Notes: generated from the sequence alone by a model not told the origin. 64,000 nucleotides of DNA from JBEKUY01 sp049514555 (GCA_049514555.1 JBEKUY010000004.1:186001-250000), one strand, 5' to 3'; shown: positions 8,504-17,129, counted from the first letter of the stretch. Translations and numbers: made by a program.

Positions 8504-8893
8504 GTGGAACTGGATTTTACCAAGAGCGGAGGGCTTCTTCCTGCCATCGTGCAGGATGCCAAGACGGGCGAAGTCCTGATGCTCGGCTTCATGAACGAAG
8601 AGGCGCTCGCAGAAACGCGCCGGAGCGGTGACGTGACCTTCTATAGCCGGACGCGGAAAAGGCTCTGGAGAAAGGGCGAGAGCAGCGGCCACACGTTGCG
8701 CGTGCGCGAAATGCGTATAGACTGCGATGCCGACGCCTTGCTCGTGCGCGTGGACCCGATCGGGCCGGGCGTTTGCCACGAAGGCTACCGAAGCTGCTTC
8801 TTTAGACAATGGGGCGCTGACGGCGAAGCGCGGGTGGTGGAGGAACGCACGTTCGATCCGGCTGCCGTGTATAAGAAAGAGAGCAAACAATGA
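8504..8893 (+). CDS. hisI: Phosphoribosyl-AMP cyclohydrolase HisI
   Basis: Opens the purine ring of phosphoribosyl-AMP, the third step of histidine synthesis. The 129-residue protein has the family motifs VLMLGFMNEEAL, TFYSRTRKRLWRKGESSGH and the zinc/magnesium-site segment DCDADALLVRV with the cysteine and histidine of GPGVCHEGYRSCF. The HisE pyrophosphatase domain often fused to HisI is absent; the protein ends about 20 residues after the cyclohydrolase fold. The start is GTG at 8504 preceded by GGGAGGA. It is the first structural gene after the attenuator, and its TGA overlaps the hisG ATG by four bases. Confidence 0.96.
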   Translation: MELDFTKSGGLLPAIVQDAKTGEVLMLGFMNEEALAETRRSGDVTFYSRTRKRLWRKGESSGHTLRVREMRIDCDADALLVRVDPIGPGVCHEGYRSCFFRQWGADGEARVVEERTFDPAAVYKKESKQ

Positions 8894-9762
8894 ACCGGCT
8901 GAAACTGGGCCTGCCAAAAGGCAGCCTGCAGGACGCGACCCTGGATCTCTTCGCGCGCGCTGGGTGGCGCATTACGCTCAATTCCCGGAGCTATTTTCCG
9001 TCGGTGGACGATCCGGAAATCGAGTGCCTGCTCATCCGCGCGCAGGAAATGGCGCGCTACGTCGAGACCGGCGCGCTCGATGCCGGTATTACCGGCAAGG
9101 ACTGGGTGCTGGAAACGGGCGCGGACGTTCGCCAGCTCACCGAGCTGGTCTACGCGAAACAGCGGATGGTGCGCGTGCGCTGGGTGCTGGCCGTGCCGGA
9201 GGATTCCCCAGTGCGCACGGTGAAAGACCTCGAAGGCAAAGTTGTCGCCACCGAAGTCGTCAAGCTCACCGAAGCGTACCTCGCGCGGCACGGCGTCAAG
9301 GCGCGAGTGGAGTTTTCCTGGGGCGCGACGGAAGTGAAAGTGCCGCAGCTCGCCGACGCCATCGTGGAAGTGACCGAAACCGGCTCGTCGCTGCGCGCCA
9401 ATCGGCTGCGCATCGTGGACACGGTTCTTGAGTCGGCCACGATTTTCATCATGAACCATCGCTCGGCCGCCGATCCCTGGAAGCTTGAGAAGGCGCAGAA
9501 CCTCGTGGTGATGCTCGAAGGCGCCATCGCCGCGGCGGGAAAAGTCGGGCTGATGCTCAACGTGCGCGCCGACGATTTGCCGGGAGTGTTGGCTGTGCTG
9601 CCCGCGCTCAAGAAGCCGACGGTCTCGCACCTGAGCGATCCCGAGTGGGTGGCGGTGAACACGATCATTGAAGAATCGGTCGTGCGACAGATCATTCCGA
9701 AACTCAAAGTGGCGCGGGCGGAAGGTATTGTGGAATACCCGCTGAATAAGATCGTGCCCTGA
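8890..9762 (+). CDS. hisG: ATP phosphoribosyltransferase HisG, long form
   Basis: Catalyses the committed step of histidine synthesis, ATP plus PRPP to phosphoribosyl-ATP. It has 290 residues, so it is the long HisG form with its own C-terminal regulatory domain and would not need HisZ. The N-terminus (LKLGLPKGSLQDATLDLF), the domain-swap segment ALDAGITGKDWVLE and the PRPP-binding loop ADAIVEVTETGSSLRAN are clear. The C-terminal ACT-like domain covers roughly residues 215-290 (VGLMLNVRADDLPGV to VEYPLNKIV), where the family binds histidine for feedback inhibition. The gene overlaps hisI by four bases, and hisD follows after ten bases. Confidence 0.96.
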   Translation: MNRLKLGLPKGSLQDATLDLFARAGWRITLNSRSYFPSVDDPEIECLLIRAQEMARYVETGALDAGITGKDWVLETGADVRQLTELVYAKQRMVRVRWVLAVPEDSPVRTVKDLEGKVVATEVVKLTEAYLARHGVKARVEFSWGATEVKVPQLADAIVEVTETGSSLRANRLRIVDTVLESATIFIMNHRSAADPWKLEKAQNLVVMLEGAIAAAGKVGLMLNVRADDLPGVLAVLPALKKPTVSHLSDPEWVAVNTIIEESVVRQIIPKLKVARAEGIVEYPLNKIVP

Positions 9763-9772
9763 TCAAAGTGCA

Positions 9773-11050
9773 ATGATGCGCATCCTCACATTGACGAAGG
9801 AAGTGGAGCGGCGGCTGCTCGCGGCGCGCGAAACGCGCGATGTGGAAGCCGAGCGAATCGCCGCGAGGATTGTCGCGGACGTGCGCCGCCGCGGCGACCG
9901 CGCGCTGTTCGCCTGGGCGAAAAAGTTCGATGGCGCGCGCCTCACTCCGCGAACGCTCTGGATCGGCAAAGCCGAAATGCGTGCGGCGCGGCGCGCGGCA
10001 AGCCGCGAGTTTCTAAAGGCCGTCGAGCACGCCGCACGGAACATTCGCCGCGTGGCGCGGAAGCAATTGCCGCGGCCGTGGATGCTCGAGGTCGAGCCGG
10101 GCGTGCGCATCGCAGTGAAGGTTTCGCCGCTCGACCGCGTTGGTTGCTACATTCCCGGCGGGCGATTCTCGCTGGTTTCCACGCTCCTGATGACCGCGGT
10201 TCCCGCTCAGGTTGCGGGCGTGCGCGAAATCGTGGCGGTGTGTCCGCGGCCGAACGCGGAATTGCTTGCCGCAGCCGATTGGCTGGGCATCAAACGCCTC
10301 GCGCGAGTGGGAGGCGCGCAAGCCATCGCCGCGCTGGCGTACGGGACGAGCTCGATTCCACGGGTGGACAAGATCCTCGGCCCCGGAAACCGCTTCGTGA
10401 CCGCGGCAAAGCAGCTCGTGAGCGGCGATTGCGGCATCGATCTTCCTGCGGGGCCGACGGAGGCGATCGTTCTGGCCGACCGCGGCAATCCCGAATGGAT
10501 CGCGGCCGACCTGATCGCCCAGGCCGAGCATGCTCCGGATGCGGCGGCGCTGCTCGTCACAACAGCGAAGAAATTTGCCGCAACCGTTCGCGATGAGGTC
10601 CGGCGCCAGCTCGCCTTCTTGCCGGGGGAGAATGCAGCGCGGCAATCGCTGCGCCATGCCGGGGCGATCGTCCTTGCCCGCGATCGGCGGACAGCGATCG
10701 AGTTTGTCAACCGGTTTGCGCCCGAGCATCTCAGCCTTCCGGAAGGGGAATTGCTCGATAAGATCACGGCCTCGGGCACGATTTTCCTCGGGCCGTGGAG
10801 CGCGCAGCCGCACGGCGATTACGCGACGGGAAGCAACCACGTCCTGCCCACGGGAGGCTGGGCTCGCGCCCGCGGCGGGCTCTCCGCGGCTGATTTTGTG
10901 AAATGCATCACCGTGCAGAAAGTTTCTCGAAAGGGTTCTGCGCGATTGGCGGCTGTCGTCCGCGCGCTGGCACAGGCCGAAGGACTGGTAGCGCACGCGC
11001 GCGCCGCGGAACTTCGCACCTCCCGAAACGCAGCGGAGGAGCGCGAGTGA
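9773..11050 (+). CDS. hisD: Histidinol dehydrogenase HisD
   Basis: Oxidises histidinol to histidine in two NAD-dependent steps. The 425 residues contain the expected catalytic Glu-His pair in NRFAPEHLSL. The zinc-site segment QAEHAPDA supplies the Gln and His ligands, and GPGNRFVTAAK and LPAGPTEAIVLAD are also typical. The C-terminal HVLPTGGWARARGGLSAADF is the family signature near the remaining metal ligands. The start is taken at the first of two adjacent ATGs (9773); the second, three bases on, is equally possible. It sits mid-operon, and its TGA overlaps the hisC GTG by four bases. Confidence 0.97.
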   Translation: MMRILTLTKEVERRLLAARETRDVEAERIAARIVADVRRRGDRALFAWAKKFDGARLTPRTLWIGKAEMRAARRAASREFLKAVEHAARNIRRVARKQLPRPWMLEVEPGVRIAVKVSPLDRVGCYIPGGRFSLVSTLLMTAVPAQVAGVREIVAVCPRPNAELLAAADWLGIKRLARVGGAQAIAALAYGTSSIPRVDKILGPGNRFVTAAKQLVSGDCGIDLPAGPTEAIVLADRGNPEWIAADLIAQAEHAPDAAALLVTTAKKFAATVRDEVRRQLAFLPGENAARQSLRHAGAIVLARDRRTAIEFVNRFAPEHLSLPEGELLDKITASGTIFLGPWSAQPHGDYATGSNHVLPTGGWARARGGLSAADFVKCITVQKVSRKGSARLAAVVRALAQAEGLVAHARAAELRTSRNAAEERE

Positions 11051-12102
11051 AGCCCACGCTTCCCATCCGCCGCTCGGTCCTGAAGCTTCAGCCCTACGTG
11101 CCTCCTGAAGAGGGGCGCGCGGAGAAACTGCGCCTCGACTTCAATGAGAACACCGTCGGCTCCTCGCGTGCGGCCTGCCGCGCCCTGGCCCGGCTCACGC
11201 CGCTGGACCTGGCGATGTACACCGAGTACGACAAAACGACGCGAACGCTCGAGCGATTCTTCGGCGTGCGCCAGGGCGAACTTCTGCTCACAAACGGAGC
11301 CGACGACGCGCTGCGCACCGCTTTCGATGTATTCGTCGACCCGGGCAGCGCCGTGACCATTCCCGAGCCGACGTTCAATATGTACCGCTTCTATGCCGAG
11401 GTGTTCGGTGCGCGCGTGATCGCTCCGCGCTACGGCGCCGAATTAAGTTTCCCGATGAACGAAGTCCTGGCCGCGCTCAAAAAACGCCCGCGGCTCCTGA
11501 TTATCGCGAACCCGAACAATCCGACGGGCACGCTGCTCGGGCGCGCGGAGCTCGAGAAGATTCTCAAGGTTGCCCGGCACACGGCTGTGATCGTGGATGA
11601 GGCCTACGTGGAGTATTCCGGCCTGACGGTAGTGCCCTGGATTCGGCGCCACCCGAACCTGGTCGTTATCCGCACATTTTCGAAAGCGGCCGGCTTGGCA
11701 GGTTTGCGGCTCGGCGGTTTGATCGCGCACGCGAAGCTCGTCGAGCTCTTCCGCCGCGTCGCGATGCCCTTCGCGGTGAACAGCGCGGCGCTGGTTGCCG
11801 CGGAGGCAGCGATTCGCGACCGCCGCGCAATCCGCCGCTACATCGCCGAAGTGCTGCAGGCCCGCCGCGAATTCGAGGCCGCCTTGCAGAAGTTGGAGTT
11901 TCGAACTTACCCGAGCGCGGGAAATTTCATCCTGGTCGATTTCGGCGCAGACGGGCCGCAGCTCGTCCGGCAACTCGCGCGGGAGAACATTCTAGTCCGC
12001 GATCGAAGCGCAGCATTCGGCCGGACCGGCCCGGTGCGGATCTCCATCGGGACGCGAAAGGAGATGCGGCGCGTGATCGCCGCGATCGAACGCCATGCCT
12101 AA
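11047..12102 (+). CDS. hisC: Histidinol-phosphate aminotransferase HisC
   Basis: PLP-dependent class I/II aminotransferase converting imidazole-acetol phosphate and glutamate to histidinol phosphate. The predicted 351-residue protein shows LDFNENTVG near the N-terminus, LLTNGADDALR, IANPNNPTGTLLG, the aspartate in VIVDEAYVEY and the PLP lysine in RTFSKAAGLAGLRLGG. The start is GTG at 11047 (VKPTLPIRRSV), inside the hisD stop. The frame is open upstream, but only because of the overlapping hisD sequence. It overlaps hisB by eight bases. Aminotransferases of this family can also act on aromatic substrates, but its place in the operon supports the histidine role. Confidence 0.95.
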   Translation: MKPTLPIRRSVLKLQPYVPPEEGRAEKLRLDFNENTVGSSRAACRALARLTPLDLAMYTEYDKTTRTLERFFGVRQGELLLTNGADDALRTAFDVFVDPGSAVTIPEPTFNMYRFYAEVFGARVIAPRYGAELSFPMNEVLAALKKRPRLLIIANPNNPTGTLLGRAELEKILKVARHTAVIVDEAYVEYSGLTVVPWIRRHPNLVVIRTFSKAAGLAGLRLGGLIAHAKLVELFRRVAMPFAVNSAALVAAEAAIRDRRAIRRYIAEVLQARREFEAALQKLEFRTYPSAGNFILVDFGADGPQLVRQLARENILVRDRSAAFGRTGPVRISIGTRKEMRRVIAAIERHA

Positions 12103-12703
12103 GAAGAGACCTCCGGCGCGCAGGGCCGCGTTGCGGCGCACCACCAAGGAAACAGACATTCGCGTGCGGCTGACGCTCGATGGCCGCGGCCGCGCACGCA
12201 TTTCGACGGGCATTCGCTTCTTCGACCACATGCTCGAGCTTTTCGCGCGGCATGGAGGGTTCGATCTAGATCTTCAGGCGCGCGGCGACCTCGATGTGGA
12301 CCAGCATCACACCGTCGAGGACGCCGGCATCGCACTCGGCGAAGCCGTGGTCAAGGCGCTGGGGAGCAAGCGCGGCATTTTTCGCGCCGGGTATTTCCTG
12401 ATGCCCATGGATGAGACCCTCGCGGCCGCTGCGGTGGATCTGAGCGGCCGTCCGGCGTGCATTTGCCGGTGGAAGATCAGCGCGAAACGCGTGGGTGATT
12501 TTCAGACCGAACTGCTCGAGGACTTTTTCGGCGGATTCGCGCAGGCCGCGCGTGCCAACGTGCATCTTCGGCTGATCGAGGGGCGTTCATCGCATCATCA
12601 GGTGGAGGCGCTGTTCAAGGCCTTTGCGCGGGCGCTGCGATTCGCTGTGGCGCGCGATCCACAGTTGCGGCGCATTCTCCCGAGCACCAAGGGACTGTTG
12701 TGA
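12095..12703 (+). CDS. hisB: Imidazoleglycerol-phosphate dehydratase HisB (monofunctional)
   Basis: Dehydrates imidazoleglycerol phosphate to imidazole-acetol phosphate. The 202-residue protein carries the duplicated metal-binding motifs: FFDHMLELFARHGGFDL and DQHHTVEDAGIALGEA in the first half, EGRSSHHQVEALFKAFARAL in the second. There is no N-terminal HAD phosphatase domain, so it is the monofunctional form and histidinol-phosphate phosphatase must come from elsewhere. The basic N-terminal extension (KKRPPARRAALRR) is longer than usual; a later start is possible, but the ATG at 12095 overlaps hisC in the same tight way as other junctions here. The hisH ATG overlaps its stop by four bases. 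Confidence 0.95.
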   Translation: MPKKRPPARRAALRRTTKETDIRVRLTLDGRGRARISTGIRFFDHMLELFARHGGFDLDLQARGDLDVDQHHTVEDAGIALGEAVVKALGSKRGIFRAGYFLMPMDETLAAAAVDLSGRPACICRWKISAKRVGDFQTELLEDFFGGFAQAARANVHLRLIEGRSSHHQVEALFKAFARALRFAVARDPQLRRILPSTKGLL

Positions 12704-13305
12704 AAATATCGCTGATCGATTATGGCGCGGGGAATCTGCCGTCGGTTGAGCGGGCGCTGCGGCGGCTGAGCGCCGAGACCGAGCGCATCACCGCAGCCGA
12801 GCCGTTGCGCCAGGCCGCCGCGATCGTTCTTCCTGGCGTGGGTCACTATGCTGCGGTGGTTCGCGCGCTTGATGACCAGGGCTTACGTGGCCCGCTCGGC
12901 GAACGCATTGCCGCAGGTGTTCCGTTTCTCGGCATCTGTCTCGGGTTGCAGGCGCTCTACGAAACCAGCGATGAGGCCCCGGGCCTCGCGGGCCTCGGCA
13001 TTCTTCCCGGAAAAGTGGCCGAGCTGCCGCACAACGTCAAGTTGCCGCACATGGGTTGGAATCAGGTGCGGCCGCTGCGCGAAACTCGGCTTTTTCGCGG
13101 CATCCCCGAAAGCGAGTTCTTTTACTTCGCGCATTCCTTCGCCGCGACGGAAGTTTCTCCTGCTGCTGCGGCCACGTGCGAGCACGGCGCCGAGTTTGTT
13201 GCGGCGGTGGAGCAAGGCAATTTGTTTGGGGTGCAGTTTCACCCGGAGAAATCCGCTACCGCAGGCGCAAAAATCCTGAAGAACTTTCTGGAGGTGGCGC
13301 GATGA
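12700..13305 (+). CDS. hisH: Imidazole glycerol phosphate synthase glutaminase subunit HisH
   Basis: Class I glutamine amidotransferase that hands ammonia to HisF for imidazole-ring closure. It has 201 residues, with the nucleophilic cysteine in GICLGLQALYE, the oxyanion segment PGVGHYAAV, and the His-Glu of the triad in FGVQFHPEKSA. The N-terminal ISLIDYGAGNLPSVERAL is typical. Its TGA (13303-13305) overlaps the hisF ATG by four bases, as expected for two subunits of one heterodimer. No missing residues noted. Confidence 0.96.
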   Translation: MKISLIDYGAGNLPSVERALRRLSAETERITAAEPLRQAAAIVLPGVGHYAAVVRALDDQGLRGPLGERIAAGVPFLGICLGLQALYETSDEAPGLAGLGILPGKVAELPHNVKLPHMGWNQVRPLRETRLFRGIPESEFFYFAHSFAATEVSPAAAATCEHGAEFVAAVEQGNLFGVQFHPEKSATAGAKILKNFLEVAR

Positions 13306-14069
13306 CCCTGGCGAGGCGCATCATTCCCTGTCTCGACTGCCGCGGCGGGCGCGTCGTCAAGGGCATCAACTTCGTGGGCTTGCGCGACGCGGGCGATCCC
13401 GCCGAGCTTGCGGCGCGCTACAACATCGAGGGCGCCGACGAGTTAGTCGTGTTGGATATCGCCGCGTCGCCCGCCGAAAAGGCCACCTACGTTGACGTGA
13501 TCGCGCGCGCGGCCGCCGAGCTTTCCATACCGCTGACCGCCGGAGGCGGCATCCGCGCTCTCGAAGACGCGCGGGCTGTCGTCCGCGCCGGTGCCGACAA
13601 AGTCACGGTGAACACCGCCGCCGTTCGCCGCCCGGAACTCATCAGCGAGTTGGCTGCCGAATTCGGCTCGCAAGCCGTGATCCTCGCGATTGACGCTCGT
13701 GCCGGCGGAAACGGCTGGCACATCACCGTGCGCGGCGGACGCGAGCCGGTCGATCTCGGCGCGGTGGCCTGGGCGCAGGAAGGCGTCTCCCGCGGCGCCG
13801 GAGAGATTTTGCTCACGTCGATGGATCGCGATGGCACGCAGATCGGCTTCGATTGTGATTTGACCGCGGCGGTGTCGTGCGCTGTTTCCGTTCCGGTGAT
13901 CGCTTCGGGCGGAGCGCGCACGCCCGAGCACTTCCTCGAAGTCTTCGAGAAGGGCGCGGCCGATGCGGCGCTCGCCGCTTCGATTTTTCACGATGAAATC
14001 CAGCCCATCCATGCGCTCAAGCAGTTCCTCGCCGCGCATGGCATCCCTGTGAGGCTCAGCCAATGCTGA
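13302..14069 (+). CDS. hisF: Imidazole glycerol phosphate synthase cyclase subunit HisF
   Basis: TIM-barrel cyclase that makes imidazoleglycerol phosphate and AICAR from PRFAR and ammonia supplied by HisH. The 255 residues include both catalytic aspartates, in IPCLDCRGGRVVKG and in LAIDARAGGNGWHITVRGG, and the phosphate-binding loops ITAGGGIR-like (LTAGGGIRALED) and VIASGGARTPEHFLE. I use the ATG at 13302 inside the hisH stop; the open frame extends upstream only because it shadows hisH. The stop overlaps the hisA start by seven bases. Confidence 0.97.
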   Translation: MTLARRIIPCLDCRGGRVVKGINFVGLRDAGDPAELAARYNIEGADELVVLDIAASPAEKATYVDVIARAAAELSIPLTAGGGIRALEDARAVVRAGADKVTVNTAAVRRPELISELAAEFGSQAVILAIDARAGGNGWHITVRGGREPVDLGAVAWAQEGVSRGAGEILLTSMDRDGTQIGFDCDLTAAVSCAVSVPVIASGGARTPEHFLEVFEKGAADAALAASIFHDEIQPIHALKQFLAAHGIPVRLSQC

Positions 14070-14752
14070 TTCCTTGCATCGATCTGCAGGACGGCCGCGC
14101 CGTGCAACTCGTGCACGGGCGCCGGCGCGCGCTGGCGGTGGACGATGTCTTTGGCCTGCTCGAACGGTTCCGCGGCTACCGCTGGCTGCACGTCATTGAC
14201 CTGGATGCCGCGATGCACAAAGGCTCGAACCTCGCGCTGGTTAGAAAACTGTCCCATCGCGCGCGAGAAAAATACGGCTTTCGAGTGCGCGTGGGCGGAG
14301 GCGTGCGCACGGTCGCGAAGGCGCGAAGTCTCGTGCGCGCGGGCGCCGATCAGGTGATCGTGGGGAGCGCGGCGTTTCGCGACGGCCGTATCGACCACGG
14401 ATTCCTGCGCAAGCTTCGCTCGGCCATCGGGAAGAAGCGTTTGGTGGTGGCGCTCGACGCCGAACACGGGCGCATCGTGATCCGCGGATGGAAAGAACGC
14501 CTGCGGCTGCGCTCGGAAGAAGCCATGCACGAACTCGAACCGTACTGCGCGGCGTTCTTCTGCACCTGCGTCGAACGGGAAGGCGCCATGCGAGGAACGC
14601 GGCTCGGCTGGTACCGTGAATTGCGCCGCGCCACGCGCCTGCCCATTCTTGCTGCCGGCGGCATTCGCAGCCGCCGCGAGATTCGCGCCCTCGAAAAATT
14701 GGGCATGGACGCGGCCGTCGGCATGGCCCTCTACCGCAATCGTCTGAGCTGA
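14063..14752 (+). CDS. hisA: ProFAR isomerase HisA
   Basis: TIM-barrel isomerase converting ProFAR to PRFAR. The 229-residue protein retains the first catalytic aspartate (IPCIDLQDGRAVQLVHG) and the second (VALDAEHGRIVIRGW). The phosphate-binding glycines are in VRVGGGVRTVAKA and ILAAGGIRSRREIRALE. The middle is more divergent than in other HisA proteins (LEPYCAAFFCTCVEREGAM in place of the usual DGT segment). It is the last gene of the operon; I see no clear terminator in the 56 bases before the convergent MBL gene. PriA-like dual activity with TrpF cannot be excluded from the sequence. Confidence 0.9.
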   Translation: MLIPCIDLQDGRAVQLVHGRRRALAVDDVFGLLERFRGYRWLHVIDLDAAMHKGSNLALVRKLSHRAREKYGFRVRVGGGVRTVAKARSLVRAGADQVIVGSAAFRDGRIDHGFLRKLRSAIGKKRLVVALDAEHGRIVIRGWKERLRLRSEEAMHELEPYCAAFFCTCVEREGAMRGTRLGWYRELRRATRLPILAAGGIRSRREIRALEKLGMDAAVGMALYRNRLS

Positions 14753-14808
14753 ACACAACTAGCACAATTGATGATGAGCATTCGAAGTGCGCGCCGGCTG
14801 CGTAATGG

Positions 14809-15972
14809 TCATTCAGTGAAGACGACGCCCACGGCCGACTGACCGCGCTCACCGCCCGGGTCGATCCGTACGACGTAACCGCGCAGGCGCATCGAGCCCG
14901 TGCCGTTCTTGCCCGGGGTTTCCATCGTGACTTCCAGCTCGGACTGCAGCCGTGGACTGTGGTTGAGGTACATGAGTGCGCCCTGTAGAGAAAGGTCGCG
15001 CACAAACGTCTCTTCGTGAAAGCTCTGGCCGTCTTCGGTCGTGCCCGCGACGACGGCGCGGAAGTGAGCTTCGCCGCGCATGACCGAGCGCGACCCCGGT
15101 AGGAGGACTTCGACGCGCTCGCCGCCGAGCGTCATCACCATGCCCTCCGTAGCGGCGTAGACCGAATCGAAATGATTGCGTGCCTGCCGCAGTCGATCGT
15201 CCACGATGCGGTCGGTCGAGTCCGGGTCGTGATGGAAGAGAACCAGTGTCCTCACGCCGATTTCCTTGGCCAGCTTCACGCCTTCGACCCAGGAAGAATG
15301 TCCCCATCCCTTACGTGTGCCGGCAAGCTGCTCGGACGTGTATTGCGCGTCGTTGATGAGAATGTCGGCGCCGGCGGCCAGCTCGCGCAGCGATTGGTCG
15401 AGGACCGGGTCGCCCGGCTCGTTGTCCGTCGCGTAAACGATCGTTCCAGCCGGCGTGTCGAAGCGGAAACCGAGCGCGCCCTGCGGATGGTTCAGCAATC
15501 GCGCTGAAATTTTCGTCTGTTGGATGGATAGCGCGTCGCCATCGCCCACTTCGGTAAACTTGCGCTTGGCCGACATAGCCGAGAGATCCACAGGGAAATA
15601 GGGGAGGGCCATTTGTGCTTCAAAGACTTGTTTGAGGCTGTTGCGGCCCAGGAACTTCGACCGGAAGCTGTAGAAATGGAACTGGTTCCTCTCCGAATAG
15701 AGCGGCGCGAAAAACGGGATGCCCTGAATGTGGTCCCAATGATAGTGCGTGACGAAAATGTGCGCTTGCCCGCCGTCCGCATTGCTCGGACGGTCCCAGC
15801 TATTGCCCAACATGCGCAGTCCCGTGCCGCAATCGAGGATGAATTGCGTGCCGTCCGGCGTGACCAGCTCGAGGCACGGCGTATTGCCGCCAAAGCGCCA
15901 CGTCGCCGGATCCACTGTCGGCGTCGAGCCGCGGACACCCCAAAAGCTCAGCCTGGTCTGGTTGCCGTTCAT
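14809..15972 (-). CDS. Metallo-beta-lactamase-fold hydrolase fused to a PilZ-like domain
   Basis: A 387-residue predicted metal-dependent hydrolase. The N-terminal ~280 residues form an MBL fold of the RNase Z/phosphodiesterase-like group: FWGVRGSTPT, GTQFILDCGTGLR, the metal motif HYHWDH (H76, H78, D80, H81) and later LINDAQYTSEQ and GHSSWVEGVKLA. The C-terminal ~95 residues look like a PilZ c-di-GMP receptor domain: RxxxR at 295-299, then DLSLQG at 326-331 matching (D/N)xSxxG, and strands ending VVRIDPGG and AVGVVF. The substrate is unknown; cyclic-nucleotide phosphodiesterase or tRNA-processing-like activity is possible. It lies convergent to hisA and divergent from the CDF gene. No clear Shine-Dalgarno precedes the ATG at 15972. 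Confidence 0.85.
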   Translation of the reverse strand: MNGNQTRLSFWGVRGSTPTVDPATWRFGGNTPCLELVTPDGTQFILDCGTGLRMLGNSWDRPSNADGGQAHIFVTHYHWDHIQGIPFFAPLYSERNQFHFYSFRSKFLGRNSLKQVFEAQMALPYFPVDLSAMSAKRKFTEVGDGDALSIQQTKISARLLNHPQGALGFRFDTPAGTIVYATDNEPGDPVLDQSLRELAAGADILINDAQYTSEQLAGTRKGWGHSSWVEGVKLAKEIGVRTLVLFHHDPDSTDRIVDDRLRQARNHFDSVYAATEGMVMTLGGERVEVLLPGSRSVMRGEAHFRAVVAGTTEDGQSFHEETFVRDLSLQGALMYLNHSPRLQSELEVTMETPGKNGTGSMRLRGYVVRIDPGGERGQSAVGVVFTE

Positions 15973-16157
15973 GCGAAGCCACGCGCCGGCGCCCGCCCGC
16001 GATCGATCCCCCGCCTGAGCAAAGGGCGAAACGCTATCTAGCGATGGTAGGCAGCGCTTCCTTGCGAGTCAATCCGCATGGCTCCAGGACGTGTCAAACT
16101 GCCTAATGGCCGGTCGTTGCCCATGCGCGCGAGGGTCGTAGCGCATAGAATGGGGAC

Positions 16158-17129
16158 ATGCACGTTGATACCGCTGGGCACAGCCACTCGGGTGAGCATC
16201 TTCACGGACCGGTGCGCGCGCATGCAGGCCCGGGCGCAAGAGCCCTCGGCTGGTCAATGGCGGCGACGCTGGGGCTTGTCCTCGCGGAAATCGCCGGCGG
16301 AATACTGGGCCATTCGGTAGCGCTGCTGAACGACGCCCTGCACAATCTCTCGGACATTCCGGTGCTGGGGATTTCGTGGTTTGCGCTTCGTTGGGCGGCG
16401 CGTCCCGCCGATTCCGAGAAAACGTACGGCTACCACCGCGCGGGGATTCTCGCCGCGTTCACCAATGCCGTTCTTCTTGTGGTTGTCGCGTTCGGATTGG
16501 GTTACGAAGCGCTCGAACGATTCCGGCGTCCCGTGGCGGTGAGTGAAAGTTGGATGATCTGGACCTCGCTCTTCGCGCTCGTCGTGAACGGCGGAATCAC
16601 GCTCGCGCTGGTCCGCGGGCGGCGCGATCTGAGCCTGCGCAGCGTGCTGGTGCACAATTTCGGGGACACTCTCTCGAATATCGGCATCCTGGCCGGGGCA
16701 TTGGTGATTCGCTCGACCGGCGCGCGTTGGATCGATCCCGCGCTGGGCTTGGCGATTGGCGCATTGGTCCTATGGTCGAGCTACGGCATCTTGAGAGACG
16801 CGGCGCACATTCTCCTTGAGGGCAGGCCGTCGGGAGTCCGCGTGGAAAAAGTGGCGCGCGGCATCCTGGAGATTCCCGGCGTGCAGGAAGTGCACGACGT
16901 GCACGTCTGGACGCTCGGAGCGGAGTTGCACGCGCTTTCTTGCCACGTCTGCATCCCGGACATGCACATGGACGAAAGCGAGAAGATTCTGCGCGCCATC
17001 GAGGAACGCTTGCGAGGGGAATTTCATATCACGCACACGACGGTTCAATTCGAGCGCGCCGGCTTGCCCCGCAAGGGCATCTACATGCCCGACCCTGCCG
17101 CTCCCGAAACGGAGAAACATCGCAAATAG
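16158..17129 (+). CDS. Cation diffusion facilitator (Zn/Co/Cd-type) transporter
   Basis: A 323-residue inner-membrane metal/proton antiporter of the CDF family, closest in appearance to ZitB/CzcD. The N-terminus is histidine-rich (HVDTAGHSHSGEHLHG), typical of zinc exporters. About six membrane segments follow, with transport-site motifs in TM2 (LLNDALHNLSD, giving HxxxD) and TM5 (HNFGDTLSN, again HxxxD). The C-terminal cytoplasmic domain from about residue 220 has the ferredoxin-like fold (GVQEVHDVHVWTLG, LSCHVCIPD). The start is ATG 16158 after GGGGAC. No metalloregulator is adjacent. Confidence 0.93.
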   Translation: MHVDTAGHSHSGEHLHGPVRAHAGPGARALGWSMAATLGLVLAEIAGGILGHSVALLNDALHNLSDIPVLGISWFALRWAARPADSEKTYGYHRAGILAAFTNAVLLVVVAFGLGYEALERFRRPVAVSESWMIWTSLFALVVNGGITLALVRGRRDLSLRSVLVHNFGDTLSNIGILAGALVIRSTGARWIDPALGLAIGALVLWSSYGILRDAAHILLEGRPSGVRVEKVARGILEIPGVQEVHDVHVWTLGAELHALSCHVCIPDMHMDESEKILRAIEERLRGEFHITHTTVQFERAGLPRKGIYMPDPAAPETEKHRK

